Shown here one piece after another: positions 23,226 to 34,121 of a stretch of DNA of 64,000 bases. The stretch comes from Actinoplanes philippinensis. GTDB lineage: Bacteria; Actinomycetota; Actinomycetes; Mycobacteriales; Micromonosporaceae. The notes below the pieces were generated by a model. It saw only the letters and a list, made by a program, of their open reading frames with translations, was not told the origin of the DNA and did no database searches. Within the stretch, counting starts at the first letter, position 1. Each line of letters begins with the position of its first letter. The stretch lies in the NCBI RefSeq assembly GCF_900113015.1, contig NZ_FONV01000011.1, positions 1-64,000 on the forward strand, written 5' to 3'. Made by a program: the position numbers and the translations under genes.

Positions 23226-24797
23226 GTCGGCGCGCAGGTCCACCACGGCCGCGCGGGAGGCGCCGATCACCGCGGCCACGCCGGTGAGCAGCTCGGGTGA
23301 GACGGCGGAGTCGACGGTCAGCGCCATCAGCGCCTCGCCACCGGCCTCCCGCCGGGCCACCTGCATGGCGGCGATGTTGATCTCCGCTTCGCCGAGGGCC
23401 GCCCCGAGCGTGCCGACCACGCCCGGCCGGTCCGTGTAGGTGAAGAACACCAGCACCCCGTCCGGCGGCAGGTCCAGGTCGAAGCCGTCCACCTCGACGA
23501 GCTTGGCGGCGGCCCCGAGGGCTCCGGCGACGCTCACCTCCCGGCCGTCCGGCAGCGCGCCGCGCACCCGGAGCAGGTCGCCGGCCTCCTCGACGGCCGA
23601 CGTCTGCACGGTGACCCCGCGGTCGGCGGCGAGGCGGGGCGCGTTCACGTAGGTCACCGGCTCGCTCACCACCGGCGCGAACAACCCCTTCAGCACGGCC
23701 AGCTCCAGCACCGAGACGTCGTGGCCGGCCGCGGCGCCGCGCACCTCGACGGTCACCCGCTCGGGGAGGCGTCCGGCGACGGCGGTGAGCACCCGGCCCA
23801 GTTTCTCGGCGAGCGGCAGCAGCGGGCGCACGTCCTCGTCGACCGGCCCGCCGGCCCGTACGTTCACCGCGTCCGGCACGAACTCGCCGCGCAGCGCCAG
23901 CCGGACGCTGCGCGCCACCGCCAGGCCCGCCTTGTCCTGGGCCTCCACCGTCGACGCGCCCAGGTGCGGGGTGACCACCACGTTGTCCAGGGCGAACAGC
24001 GGCGACGAGGTGAGCGGCTCGGTCTCGAAGACGTCCAGCCCGGCGCCGGCCACCCGCCCGTCGGCGAGCGCGTCGGCCAGCGCCCGTTCGTCGACCAGGC
24101 CGCCGCGGGCCGCGTTGACGATCCGCACCCCGGGTTTGACCAGGTTCAGTTCCTTCTCCCCGATCAACCCCACGGTCTCGGGGGTACGGGGAAGGTGCAC
24201 CGAGATGAAGTCGCTCTCCCGCAGGAGCTCGTCCAGTCCGGCGAGGTGCACGCCGAGCTGGGCCGCGCGAGCCGGCTGGACGTAGGGGTCGTACGCGATC
24301 AGCCGTACCCCGAAGGCTGCCATGCGCTGCGCGAACAGGACGCCGATCCGCCCCAGGCCGACCACCCCGACGGTCTTGCCCTGAACCTCGACCCCGGTGT
24401 ACGCCGAGCGCCGCCACGCGCCGGCCTTGAGCGCGGCGCTCGCCGCCGCGGTGTGCCGGGCCACGGCGAGCAGCAGCGCCACCGCCTGCTCGGCGGCCGA
24501 GACGATGTTGCTGGTGGGCGCGTTGACGACGAGCACCCCGCGGGCGGTGGCGGCCGGCACGTCGACGTTGTCGAGGCCGACACCGGCGCGGGCGACCACC
24601 TTCAGCCGGTGTGCCACCTCCAGGGCGGGCGCGTCGATCCTCGTCGCGCTGCGGACGATCACCGCATGTGCATCGGGCAGCGCCCCGAGGAGCGCTGCCC
24701 GATTCGTTCCGTCGATCTCTCTGACCTCGAAGTCCTCGGCCAGCACGTCAAGTGCGGCCGCTGCCAGTTCCTCGGTGACGAGCACTACTGGACTCAT
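23223..24797 (-). CDS. serA: D-3-phosphoglycerate dehydrogenase
   Basis: A 524-residue enzyme of the long, type I SerA class. It has an N-terminal substrate domain (IVRSATRIDAPALEVA), the nucleotide motif GVVGLGRIGVLFAQRM, the catalytic arginine in NAARGGLVDE, glutamate in the AGLDVFETEPL region and histidine in VVTPHLGAST. An ASB intervening domain and a C-terminal ACT domain (FFTYTDRPGVVGTLGAALGEAEINIAAMQV) for serine feedback follow. It converts 3-phosphoglycerate to 3-phosphohydroxypyruvate. It follows ilvC by 30 bases, so it is probably the last gene of the ilvBNC-serA operon. Confidence 0.95.
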   Translation of the reverse strand: MSPVVLVTEELAAAALDVLAEDFEVREIDGTNRAALLGALPDAHAVIVRSATRIDAPALEVAHRLKVVARAGVGLDNVDVPAATARGVLVVNAPTSNIVSAAEQAVALLLAVARHTAAASAALKAGAWRRSAYTGVEVQGKTVGVVGLGRIGVLFAQRMAAFGVRLIAYDPYVQPARAAQLGVHLAGLDELLRESDFISVHLPRTPETVGLIGEKELNLVKPGVRIVNAARGGLVDERALADALADGRVAGAGLDVFETEPLTSSPLFALDNVVVTPHLGASTVEAQDKAGLAVARSVRLALRGEFVPDAVNVRAGGPVDEDVRPLLPLAEKLGRVLTAVAGRLPERVTVEVRGAAAGHDVSVLELAVLKGLFAPVVSEPVTYVNAPRLAADRGVTVQTSAVEEAGDLLRVRGALPDGREVSVAGALGAAAKLVEVDGFDLDLPPDGVLVFFTYTDRPGVVGTLGAALGEAEINIAAMQVARREAGGEALMALTVDSAVSPELLTGVAAVIGASRAAVVDLRAD

Positions 24798-24827
24798 GGA
24801 CCTCGATATTAGAGGCCTTTTTCCAGA

Positions 24828-26433
<1,606 letters not shown>

Positions 26434-26434
<1 letters not shown>

Positions 26435-28263
26435 CAGAGGTCGTCCTCGTCGAAGGTGGGACGCACGTCCCGGGCGAACATGATCTCGTCGTTGCTGGTG
26501 CCGGCCGGGACCATCGGCCACACCATGGCGTCCTTGCCGACCGTGAAGTCGATGACCACCGGGGCGTCGTTGATCTCCATGGCCTGCTTGATGACCTTGT
26601 CGACGTCGTCCTTCGACTCGCAGCGCAGGCCGATGCAGCCGAGCGCCTCGGCCAGCTTCACGAAGTCCGGGATGCGGTGCTTGTGGGTGCCCAGCTCGGT
26701 GTTGGAGTAGCGGCCGTCGTAGAACAGGGTCTGCCACTGCCGGACCATGCCCAGGTTGCCGTTGTTGATCACGGCGACCTTGATCGGGATGCCCTCCAGC
26801 GCGCAGGTGGCCAGTTCCTGGTTGGTCATCTGGAAGCAGCCGTCGCCGTCGATCGCCCACACCGTGGTGCCCGGCTGCGCGACCTTGGCGCCCATCGCGG
26901 CCGGGACCGCGTAACCCATGGTCCCGGCGCCGCCCGAGTTGAGCCAGGTGCCCGGCTTCTCGTACTTGATGAACTGCGACGCCCACATCTGGTGCTGGCC
27001 GACGCCGGCGCAGTAGATCGCGTCCGGGCCGACGATCTCGCCGATCCGCTCGATCACGTACTGCGGGGCCAGCGTGCCGTCGGTCGGCTCGTCGTAACCC
27101 AGCGGGTAGCGCTCCCGGATGTCGTTCAGGGTGGCCCACCAGGCGGCGTACTGCTCGGTGCCGCCCGCGGACGAGGAGACCGCCGCGATCAGCTCGTCGA
27201 TCACGTGCCGGGCGTCGCCCACGATCGGGACGTCCGCGTGCCGGTTCTTGCCGATCTCGGCCGGGTCGATGTCGGCGTGCACCACCTTGGCGTCCGGCGC
27301 GAACGAGTCGAGCTTGCCGGTGACCCGGTCGTCGAAACGGGCGCCCAGGGTGACCAGCAGGTCCGACTTCTGCAGCGCGTAGACGGCCGGGACCGTGCCG
27401 TGCATGCCCGGCATGCCCAGGTGCTGCGGGTGCGAGTCGGGGAACGCGCCGATGCCCATCAGCGTGGTGACCACCGGGATGCCGGTGAGCTCGGCCAGCT
27501 TGCGCAGCCCGTCGGTGGCGCCGGCCTTGTGGACGCCGCCGCCCACGTACAGCACCGGGCGCTTGGCCGCGGCGATCAGCCGGGCCGCCTCGCGGATCTG
27601 CTTGCCGTGCGGGTGCAGCGTCGGCCGGTAGCCGGGCAGGTCCAGCGTCGGCGGCCACTGGAACATGGTCTGCGACTGCAGCACGTCCTTCGGGATGTCG
27701 ACCAGGACCGGGCCGGGCCGGCCGGTGAGCGCCAGGTGGAACGCCTCGGCCAGGATCCGGGGCAGCTCCTCGGCGTTCTGCACCAGGAAGTTGTGCTTGG
27801 TGATCGGCAGGGTGATGCCCTGGATGTCGGCCTCCTGGAAGGCGTCCGTGCCGATGTACGGCCGGCCGACCTGCCCGGTGATCGCGACGATCGGCACCGA
27901 GTCCATGTACGCGTCGGCGATCGGCGTGACCAGGTTGGTGGCCCCCGGCCCGCTGGTCGCGATGCAGACGCCGACCTTGCCGGTGGCCTGCGCATAACCC
28001 GTGGCGGCGTGCCCCGCGCCCTGCTCGTGGCGCACCAGGATGTGCCGGACCTTCGAGTCGAACAGCGGGTCGTACGCCGGAAGGATCGCCCCACCCGGAA
28101 TGCCGAACGCGACCTCGACCCCGAGCGCCTCGAGCGACCGGACGAGCGCGCCGGCGCCGGTGGTGGCTACCGGGGCCACGGTGGCGGGAGCGGTGTTCAC
28201 GGCCGCAGCGACGGTGGCCGGAGTGGCTCGGTGTGCGAGGGATTCAGGAGTGGGTCTAGTCAT
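26434..28263 (-). CDS. ilvB: acetolactate synthase large subunit
   Basis: A 609-residue thiamine-diphosphate enzyme. The N-terminal [17 protein letters not shown] block contains the FGIPGG loop. The catalytic glutamate lies in [15 protein letters not shown]. The FAD/regulatory middle region and the ThDP/Mg motif [33 protein letters not shown] complete it. It condenses two pyruvates, or pyruvate with 2-oxobutyrate. The first 40 residues are Ala/Thr-rich and unlike other bacterial IlvB, probably a disordered tail. Its leader carries an attenuator with a Val-Leu-Ile peptide. Confidence 0.95.
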
Positions 28264-28308
28264 GGCAAGTCAGACCTTTTCGGTAAGCGGTCCCAGTACT
28301 TGAGCAAC

Positions 28309-28340
28309 AAAAAAGGCCCTCGTGCATGATGCACGGGACC
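28309..28340 (-). terminator. attenuator terminator upstream of ilvB
   Basis: Minus-strand hairpin (CGTGCAT/ATGCACG plus GGCC pairings with one bulge, 28315-28340) followed by six T residues. It is 46 bases upstream of the ilvB start. Confidence 0.88.
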
Positions 28341-28341
28341 T

Positions 28342-28371
28342 AGCGCACTCTCTTCGAACAGAGAGTGCGCT
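28342..28371 (-). other. upstream stem of ilvB attenuator
   Basis: Perfect 11-bp stem (28342-28352 with 28361-28371) with an 8-base loop, between the leader peptide and the terminator. The first base of the arm is the last base of the leader stop codon. In ribosome-mediated attenuators such a stem acts as pause or anti-antiterminator element. Confidence 0.65.
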
Positions 28372-28400
28372 CAGATAAGTACTCGGGACGCGAAGCACAT
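28371..28400 (-). CDS. branched-chain leader peptide of ilvB
   Basis: A nine-codon frame MCFASRVLI ending TGA. The last three sense codons are GTA CTT ATC (Val-Leu-Ile), exactly the three end products of the pathway. The GTA and CTT codons are unusual in a GC-rich genome. The ATG coincides with the expected transcription start of the promoter at 28407-28436, so the peptide is probably made from a leaderless mRNA. Confidence 0.75.
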   Translation of the reverse strand: MCFASRVLI

Positions 28401-28404
28401 GCGG

Positions 28405-30768
28405 CTAACCTTGCCCGATCTCACGGCCTGAGTCAACTGATCCCACATTTTGATCACTCGTCGCCGCCACGAAATCCGGATCGCTCGGCAGCAACGCTCT
28501 GACCTGCCGCATTCCCGGTCCGAGCTGCACCACCTGGCTGCGGGCCGGCGCGTCGTTCTGCGGGGGCGACGACCTCGGCGCCGGGGCCGGGCGCGGGGCC
28601 GGCGAGCGCAGCGACAGCAGCCGGGACTCGAAGTGCTCGGCCGGCACACCCCAGCCGAACAGCGAGCCCTGACCGAGCCGGCAGCCCGCCTCCTCGACGA
28701 TCTCCCGCTGTGCCGGGGTGCCGATCCCCTCGGCCAGCACCTCCAGGCCGAGCCGGTGGCCCAGCCGGACCACCACGTCGACGAGCGGGGCCGCCGTCCC
28801 GGTCCGCGACTCGGGCTCGGCAACCAGCGCGTGGTCGATCTTCAGGATGTCCACCGGGAGGGTCCGCAGCTGGGTCAGCGACGAATACCCGGCGCCGAAG
28901 TCGTCCAGCGCGATCCGCACACCGGTCTCCCGCAGCTCGGCCAGCCGGCCGACCAGCTCCTCCATGTCGGTGGCGACGGCGTGCTCGGTCACCTCCAGCA
29001 CCAGGCGCTGCGGGGGTACGCCGTACTCGGCCAGCACGTCGGCGACCTGGGCGGCGTAGTCGGAGTTGTGCAGCTCCTTGGGCGACAGGTTCACCGACAG
29101 CCAGACGTCGTGGCCCTTCGAGCGCCACTCGGCGAGCTGCTTGACCGACTGCTCCAGCACCCACGCGCCGATCCGGTTGATCAGGCCCGACTCCTCGGCC
29201 ACCGGGATGAACTCGACCGGCGCGACCCGGCCCAGCTCCGGATGGGTCCAGCGCAGCAGCGCCTCGGCGCCGACCGGCCGCATCGACGGCAGCGCCACCA
29301 CCGGCTGGAAGACGAGGTGCAGCTGGTGACGGTCGATGGCATGGCGCAGCTCACCGGTCAGCGTGCCGCGGCGGCGCAGCAGCTCGTCGTACCCCTGCTG
29401 GTATCGCTCCACCCGGTTCTTGCCGCGCTGTTTGGCGTAGCGCAGCGCCAGATCCGCGTCGTGCAGCAGCTCACCGGTCGCGGCCACGCCGAGGCTCGCG
29501 GAGAGGAAGATCGAGCCGCCGTCGACCTCGTACGGCTCCCCCAGCACCGCCAGCAGCCGGTGTGCCGCGAGCACGGCCTCGTCCGCGTCGCCGTGCATCA
29601 GCACCGCGAACTCGTCGCCGCCGAGCCGGGCCGCCACGTCCCCGGCCAGCAGGTTGCGCCGCAGCCGGGCGCCCACCTCGGCCAGCACCCGGTCGCCGAC
29701 GTCGTGCCCGCGCAGGTCGTTGACGGTCTTGAAGCCGTCCATGTCGATGCCGATCAGCGCGGCCGGCCGGTCCGACTCGCGCAGGGCCCGTTGCAGGCCC
29801 CGCCGGTTGGCCAGCCCGGTCAGCGGGTCGGTGTGCGCCAGCTCCCGGAAGTGGGCCTCGCTCTGCCGCAGCCGCAGCGTGTAGCGGCGCACGTCGCCGA
29901 GCGCCAGGTACTGCCGGGAGACCAGGGCCAGGCCCTCGACGGTGCAGCCCAGATAGCCGAACACGTCCATCGTGCCGCCCCGGGCCAGGTGATACCCCAG
30001 AGCGGCGATCATGGCGAGCATCGGGACGACCGCGTACGCCCCGCCGCGCTCCAGCACGTCCCCGGACACCTCGACCGGCCGGTCGGCGGCCCGCACCGCC
30101 CACGCCACGTACGCCAGCCCGGCCGTCAGCAGCAGGCCGCTGGCCAGCGTGTACCCGTCGTGCTCCCGGCAGATCCCGATGGCCAGCACGTTCGCGGCGG
30201 CGGCGACCACCGTCACCCCGGCCGCCACCCGGACGGTGTGCCGCCGCGGCCGGTGGGCGTGCAGCGCCAGCACCGCGGTCAGGCCCAGCCCGAGGACCAG
30301 GAGCACGGCCGGCAGCAGGATGGCGAGGCACCGGTTCGGCGTCGCGTCGCCCAGGATCCGGGCCGGCCGGCTGATCAGCACCCATCCGACGAACCAGACG
30401 GCGGCCGCGATGACCAGCCCGTCCAGCACGTGCCGGACCGCCGCGGCCGGGCTGCGGGCCGAACCGGGCAGCGCCACGGTGCCGGCCAGCAGGGTGAGCG
30501 TGCCCAGGCCCATGCCGACGGCGACCGCGGTGGCCAGCGTGCGGCTGTGCCCGGGAGCGCCGTCATGACCCGCCAGCAGCGCCGTGACCAGGCCGGCCAG
30601 CGCCGCGGCGGTCGCCACCGCGCCACCGGCGGCCAGGAGGAGATGGGCCCGCCGGGCCGCGCCGGTGTGCCGGCGGCCGGACCGGCCGAGGTAGGCGACC
30701 GCCGGGACGGCGGCGAGCAGGCCCGCGAGGCCCGCCAGCTCCATACCGGACGGTGAGTGCACGAACAC
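28405..30768 (-). CDS. membrane diguanylate cyclase/phosphodiesterase (GGDEF-EAL)
   Basis: A 787-residue c-di-GMP enzyme. The first ~290 residues hold about eight hydrophobic segments without an obvious named sensor fold. The GGDEF domain ([13 protein letters not shown], then [10 protein letters not shown] near residue 381) has an intact active site. The inhibitory-site Arg is replaced (LAGD before [10 protein letters not shown]), so product inhibition through RxxD is unlikely. The EAL domain (EALLRW near 501, [31 protein letters not shown]) keeps the main catalytic residues. A Pro/Ala-rich tail follows. Its last codons overlap the ilvB promoter region. Confidence 0.9.
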   Translation of the reverse strand: MFVHSPSGMELAGLAGLLAAVPAVAYLGRSGRRHTGAARRAHLLLAAGGAVATAAALAGLVTALLAGHDGAPGHSRTLATAVAVGMGLGTLTLLAGTVALPGSARSPAAAVRHVLDGLVIAAAVWFVGWVLISRPARILGDATPNRCLAILLPAVLLVLGLGLTAVLALHAHRPRRHTVRVAAGVTVVAAAANVLAIGICREHDGYTLASGLLLTAGLAYVAWAVRAADRPVEVSGDVLERGGAYAVVPMLAMIAALGYHLARGGTMDVFGYLGCTVEGLALVSRQYLALGDVRRYTLRLRQSEAHFRELAHTDPLTGLANRRGLQRALRESDRPAALIGIDMDGFKTVNDLRGHDVGDRVLAEVGARLRRNLLAGDVAARLGGDEFAVLMHGDADEAVLAAHRLLAVLGEPYEVDGGSIFLSASLGVAATGELLHDADLALRYAKQRGKNRVERYQQGYDELLRRRGTLTGELRHAIDRHQLHLVFQPVVALPSMRPVGAEALLRWTHPELGRVAPVEFIPVAEESGLINRIGAWVLEQSVKQLAEWRSKGHDVWLSVNLSPKELHNSDYAAQVADVLAEYGVPPQRLVLEVTEHAVATDMEELVGRLAELRETGVRIALDDFGAGYSSLTQLRTLPVDILKIDHALVAEPESRTGTAAPLVDVVVRLGHRLGLEVLAEGIGTPAQREIVEEAGCRLGQGSLFGWGVPAEHFESRLLSLRSPAPRPAPAPRSSPPQNDAPARSQVVQLGPGMRQVRALLPSDPDFVAATSDQNVGSVDSGREIGQG
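28407..28436 (-). promoter_or_regulatory. putative ilvB promoter
   Basis: TTGACT (28431-28436) and AAGGTT (28407-28412) on the minus strand, spaced 18 bases, about 7 bases upstream of the leader-peptide ATG. It lies inside the 3' end of the GGDEF-EAL gene. Confidence 0.5.
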
Positions 30769-30864
30769 ACTGTGCCGGATCTTCTCGGATTACGACACCC
30801 CCGGCGTCCCGCGCTGTGGACGTCCGGCACGGTCCGCGGCCCGGACGGTGGCACTATGGGTGGC

Positions 30865-32712
30865 ATGCCTGAGCTGCGCTCCCGGACCTCGACCCACGGT
30901 CGAACGATGGCCGGTGCCCGCGCCCTGTGGCGCGCCACCGGCATGACAGACGACGACTTCGGCAAGCCGATCGTCGCCATCGCCAACAGCTACACCCAGT
31001 TCGTACCCGGGCATGTGCATCTCAAGGATCTCGGCGGCCTCGTCGCCGAGTCGATCGCCGAGGCCGGTGGCGTCGGCCGCGAGTTCAACACGATCGCCGT
31101 CGACGACGGCATCGCGATGGGCCACGGCGGCATGCTCTACTCGCTGCCCAGCCGCGAGCTGATCGCCGACGCCGTCGAGTACATGGTGAACGCGCACTGC
31201 GCCGACGCGCTGGTCTGCATCTCGAACTGCGACAAGATCACGCCGGGCATGCTGCTCGCCGCGCTGCGGCTCAACATCCCGACGGTCTTCGTCTCCGGCG
31301 GCCCGATGGAGGCCGGCAAGACGATCGCCATCGAGGGCATCGTCCACGAGAAGCTCGACCTGGTCGACGCGATGAGCGCCGCCGCCAACGACAAGGTGAC
31401 CGACGCCCAGTTGGAGACCATCGAGCGGTCCGCCTGCCCGACCTGCGGCTCGTGCTCCGGCATGTTCACCGCCAACTCGATGAACTGCCTGACCGAGGCG
31501 ATCGGCCTGTCGCTGCCCGGCAACGGCTCGACGCTCGCCACCCACGCCTCCCGCAAGGCGCTCTTCACCGAGGCCGGCCGGCTGATCGTGGAGATCGCCA
31601 AGGAGTATTACGAGAACAACGACGAGTCGGTGCTGCCCCGCGCGATCGCCGGCCGGGACGCCTTCGAGAACGCGGTCGCGCTGGACGTGGCGATGGGCGG
31701 GTCGACCAACACGATCCTGCACCTGCTGGCCGCCGCCCGCGAGGCCGAGCTCGACTTCAGCGTCTCGGACATCGACGCGATCTCCCGCCGGGTGCCCTGC
31801 CTGTCGAAGGTCGCGCCGAACAGCCCGAAATACCACATGGAGGACGTGCACCGGGCCGGCGGCATCCCGGCGCTGCTCGGTGAGCTGCACCGGGGCGGCG
31901 TCCTCAAGACGAACGTCCGCGCGGTGCACTCCCCCGACCTGTCCTCCTGGCTGGACAGGTGGGACATCCGGGGCGCCTCGCCGTCGCCCGAGGCTCTCGA
32001 GCTGTTCCACGCCGCGCCCGGCGGGGTCCGCACCACCGAGCCGTTCAGCACGCAGAACAGGTGGGCGAAACTCGACACCGACGCCGTCGAGGGCTGCATC
32101 CGGTCGGTCGAGCACGCGTACACGGTCGACGGCGGCCTGGCCATCCTCTTCGGCAACCTCGCGCCCGACGGCTGCGTCGTCAAGACCGCCGGCGTCGACG
32201 AGTCGATCTGGAAATTCACCGGCCCGGCCCGCGTCTACGAGTCGCAGGACGACGCGGTCACCGGCATCCTCGGCAAGGAGGTCGTCGAGGGCGACGTCGT
32301 GATCATCCGCTACGAGGGTCCCCGCGGCGGCCCCGGCATGCAGGAGATGCTCTACCCCACGTCGTTCCTCAAGGGCCGCGGCCTGGGCAAAGCCTGCGCG
32401 CTGATCACCGACGGCCGGTTCTCCGGCGGCACCTCCGGCCTCTCCATCGGCCACGTCTCGCCCGAGGCGGCCGGCGGCGGGCTCATCGCCCTGGTCGAGA
32501 CCGGTGACGAGATCACCATCGACATCCCGGGGCGCAGCATCACCCTCAACGTGCACGACGACGTCCTGGCCCAGCGCCGGCACGAGCAGGAGCGGCGGCC
32601 CAAGCCGTACACGCCGGTCAACCGTCAGCGTCCGGTGTCGGCGGCGCTGCGCGCCTACGCCTCGATGGCCACCGCGGCCAGTGACGGCGCCTACCGCCGC
32701 GTCCCCGAGTAG
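30865..32712 (+). CDS. ilvD: dihydroxy-acid dehydratase
   Basis: A 615-residue IlvD with the three Fe-S cysteines visible: [28 protein letters not shown], and an earlier [13 protein letters not shown] region for metal binding. The C-terminal [21 protein letters not shown] loop is typical. It dehydrates the 2,3-dihydroxy acids on the way to Val, Leu and Ile. A CACTAT -10-like element eight bases before the ATG suggests a leaderless transcript. An ATG three codons earlier is possible. It is divergent from the GGDEF gene and separate from the ilvBNC operon. Confidence 0.95.
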   Translation: MPELRSRTSTHGRTMAGARALWRATGMTDDDFGKPIVAIANSYTQFVPGHVHLKDLGGLVAESIAEAGGVGREFNTIAVDDGIAMGHGGMLYSLPSRELIADAVEYMVNAHCADALVCISNCDKITPGMLLAALRLNIPTVFVSGGPMEAGKTIAIEGIVHEKLDLVDAMSAAANDKVTDAQLETIERSACPTCGSCSGMFTANSMNCLTEAIGLSLPGNGSTLATHASRKALFTEAGRLIVEIAKEYYENNDESVLPRAIAGRDAFENAVALDVAMGGSTNTILHLLAAAREAELDFSVSDIDAISRRVPCLSKVAPNSPKYHMEDVHRAGGIPALLGELHRGGVLKTNVRAVHSPDLSSWLDRWDIRGASPSPEALELFHAAPGGVRTTEPFSTQNRWAKLDTDAVEGCIRSVEHAYTVDGGLAILFGNLAPDGCVVKTAGVDESIWKFTGPARVYESQDDAVTGILGKEVVEGDVVIIRYEGPRGGPGMQEMLYPTSFLKGRGLGKACALITDGRFSGGTSGLSIGHVSPEAAGGGLIALVETGDEITIDIPGRSITLNVHDDVLAQRRHEQERRPKPYTPVNRQRPVSAALRAYASMATAASDGAYRRVPE

Positions 32713-32726
32713 AAAACCACGCGATC

Positions 32727-32759
32727 AGGGCCGGGAGATCCTTTTCTTCCGGCCCTTTT
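32727..32759 (+). terminator. terminator of ilvD
   Basis: Stem AGGGCCGG/CCGGCCCT (32727-32734, 32749-32756) with a 14-base loop, followed by TTTC. Confidence 0.75.
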
Positions 32760-32889
32760 CTCGTACGGTCCGCAACTCCCCGAAAATCGTGACCGCCCCG
32801 GGCCCACCGCGCGACGCGGGCGGCAGTCCCGGCCTCCACAGCGGCCGCCGGGCGTATGCGGTGGTCCGCCTACCGCCCCCGCCGGACCG

Positions 32890-33984
32890 TCAGTTGCGCG
32901 GGGCTCTGCCCGCCAGGTAGCGCAGGACCTCACGGCAGTCCAGGTTCGGCGAGCTGTAGGTGTTGCCCTTCAGGTACTCCAGCAGAGGCTGGTCGCCGGC
33001 CAGCTGGTCATCCTCGTTGTGGCAGGTCAGGCGGGTGTCCACGGCGGACTGCGGGATCCGCATCACGTACCGGGTGTCGGCGTGCAGGACGGTCAGCCAC
33101 TCGTCGGTCTCGGCGATCGGATAGCCCACGAAACGGCTCTCCGTTCCCACCTCCAGCCGGTTGACGCCGTCCTGAAGGTTCTGGGTGGTGGTCACCGCGG
33201 AGCCGTTCAGCAGGAACGCCTGAGCCGACACCCACGGGGCGTCCAGACTGTGCATGAACTGGAAGGCCAGCGCGGCGGCGCCCAGATAGACGACCGACAG
33301 GCCCTGCCAGGAGGCCAGCGTGTGATGGCGGCGGCTCAGACGCTCGTCGGCAGAGCCCGACCACCGGCGGCGCAGGCGCGCGAGGGCGAACTCCACGCAC
33401 AGGGCGGCCAGCACCACGGCCAGGCCGTTCAGCAGATACTTGTACGGCGAGGCCAGCGCCGTCACGGTCGAGATGATCAGGATCAGTGGCCACAGGGCGG
33501 GCTGGAGCCGGGCACGGTACCGGATGCCGAACCACAGCGTGCCGAGGGCGATCGCGGGAAGCACGAAGTAGGCGTAGATCGTCACCGTGCCCAGCGCCAC
33601 CTGCACCGGGGTCGCGGCGAGCAGGGCCGTCGTGGTGGTCAGCGAATACCGGCCCACCCCGTAGATCTTGATCAGGAACAGCAGCAGGAGCAGCCCGGAT
33701 CCGACGGCCAGCAGTTCGCGCGCGGTGATCTTCGCTTCCGGCCGCGTCCACTCCAGGCTCATCTCGGCCGCCGCACTCCCCGCTTCGGAGCCCAGCGCTG
33801 TTCTGCCCGCATCGACGCCGGCCGCCGTACTCCCCGCTTGGGGGCCGGGCGTTGTCATCCCCGTTTCGGAGCCGGCCGGGATCGGGTCGGTGGCCGCTCG
33901 GCGTGGAGCCGGTGAGGATTTCCGGACAGATTCGACAGGTGGACGATATGGATGGATACGGGAACGTTTCCGGGGATTAGCCAT
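32890..33984 (-). CDS. membrane protein of unknown function
   Basis: A 364-residue protein. The first 80 residues are low-complexity, with degenerate repeats (GSETGMTTPGPQAGST, then GSEAGSAAAE) and basic at the very start. Several transmembrane segments follow (GSGLLLLLFLIKIYGVG, TIYAYFVLPAIALGTLWFG, LILIISTVTALASPYKYLL, YLGAAALAFQFMHSL). The C-terminal ~120 residues are soluble (FVGYPIAETDEWLTVLHAD). No family is recognised. It stands alone between ilvD and the peroxidase gene. The extracytoplasmic C-terminal domain could be a sensor. Confidence 0.6.
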   Translation of the reverse strand: MANPRKRSRIHPYRPPVESVRKSSPAPRRAATDPIPAGSETGMTTPGPQAGSTAAGVDAGRTALGSEAGSAAAEMSLEWTRPEAKITARELLAVGSGLLLLLFLIKIYGVGRYSLTTTTALLAATPVQVALGTVTIYAYFVLPAIALGTLWFGIRYRARLQPALWPLILIISTVTALASPYKYLLNGLAVVLAALCVEFALARLRRRWSGSADERLSRRHHTLASWQGLSVVYLGAAALAFQFMHSLDAPWVSAQAFLLNGSAVTTTQNLQDGVNRLEVGTESRFVGYPIAETDEWLTVLHADTRYVMRIPQSAVDTRLTCHNEDDQLAGDQPLLEYLKGNTYSSPNLDCREVLRYLAGRAPRN

Positions 33985-34043
33985 CGCCGCCCAGCCTCTC
34001 GTGAGCCATGTCCCGCCGTCAGCGTAGGCGTAAGGCCCAACAG

Positions 34044-34079
34044 CAGGTGCCGCCGTCCCGTGCGGGGCGGCGGCACCTG
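34044..34079 (-). terminator. terminator after giant peroxidase gene
   Basis: A 16-bp stem (34044-34059 with 34064-34079, one G-U pair) and 4-base loop, 43 bases beyond the peroxidase stop codon. No T-run. Confidence 0.75.
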
Positions 34080-34121
34080 ATTTCCGTGGGTCAGCGCATC
34101 AGTGGGTCAGCGGTTTCGGGG

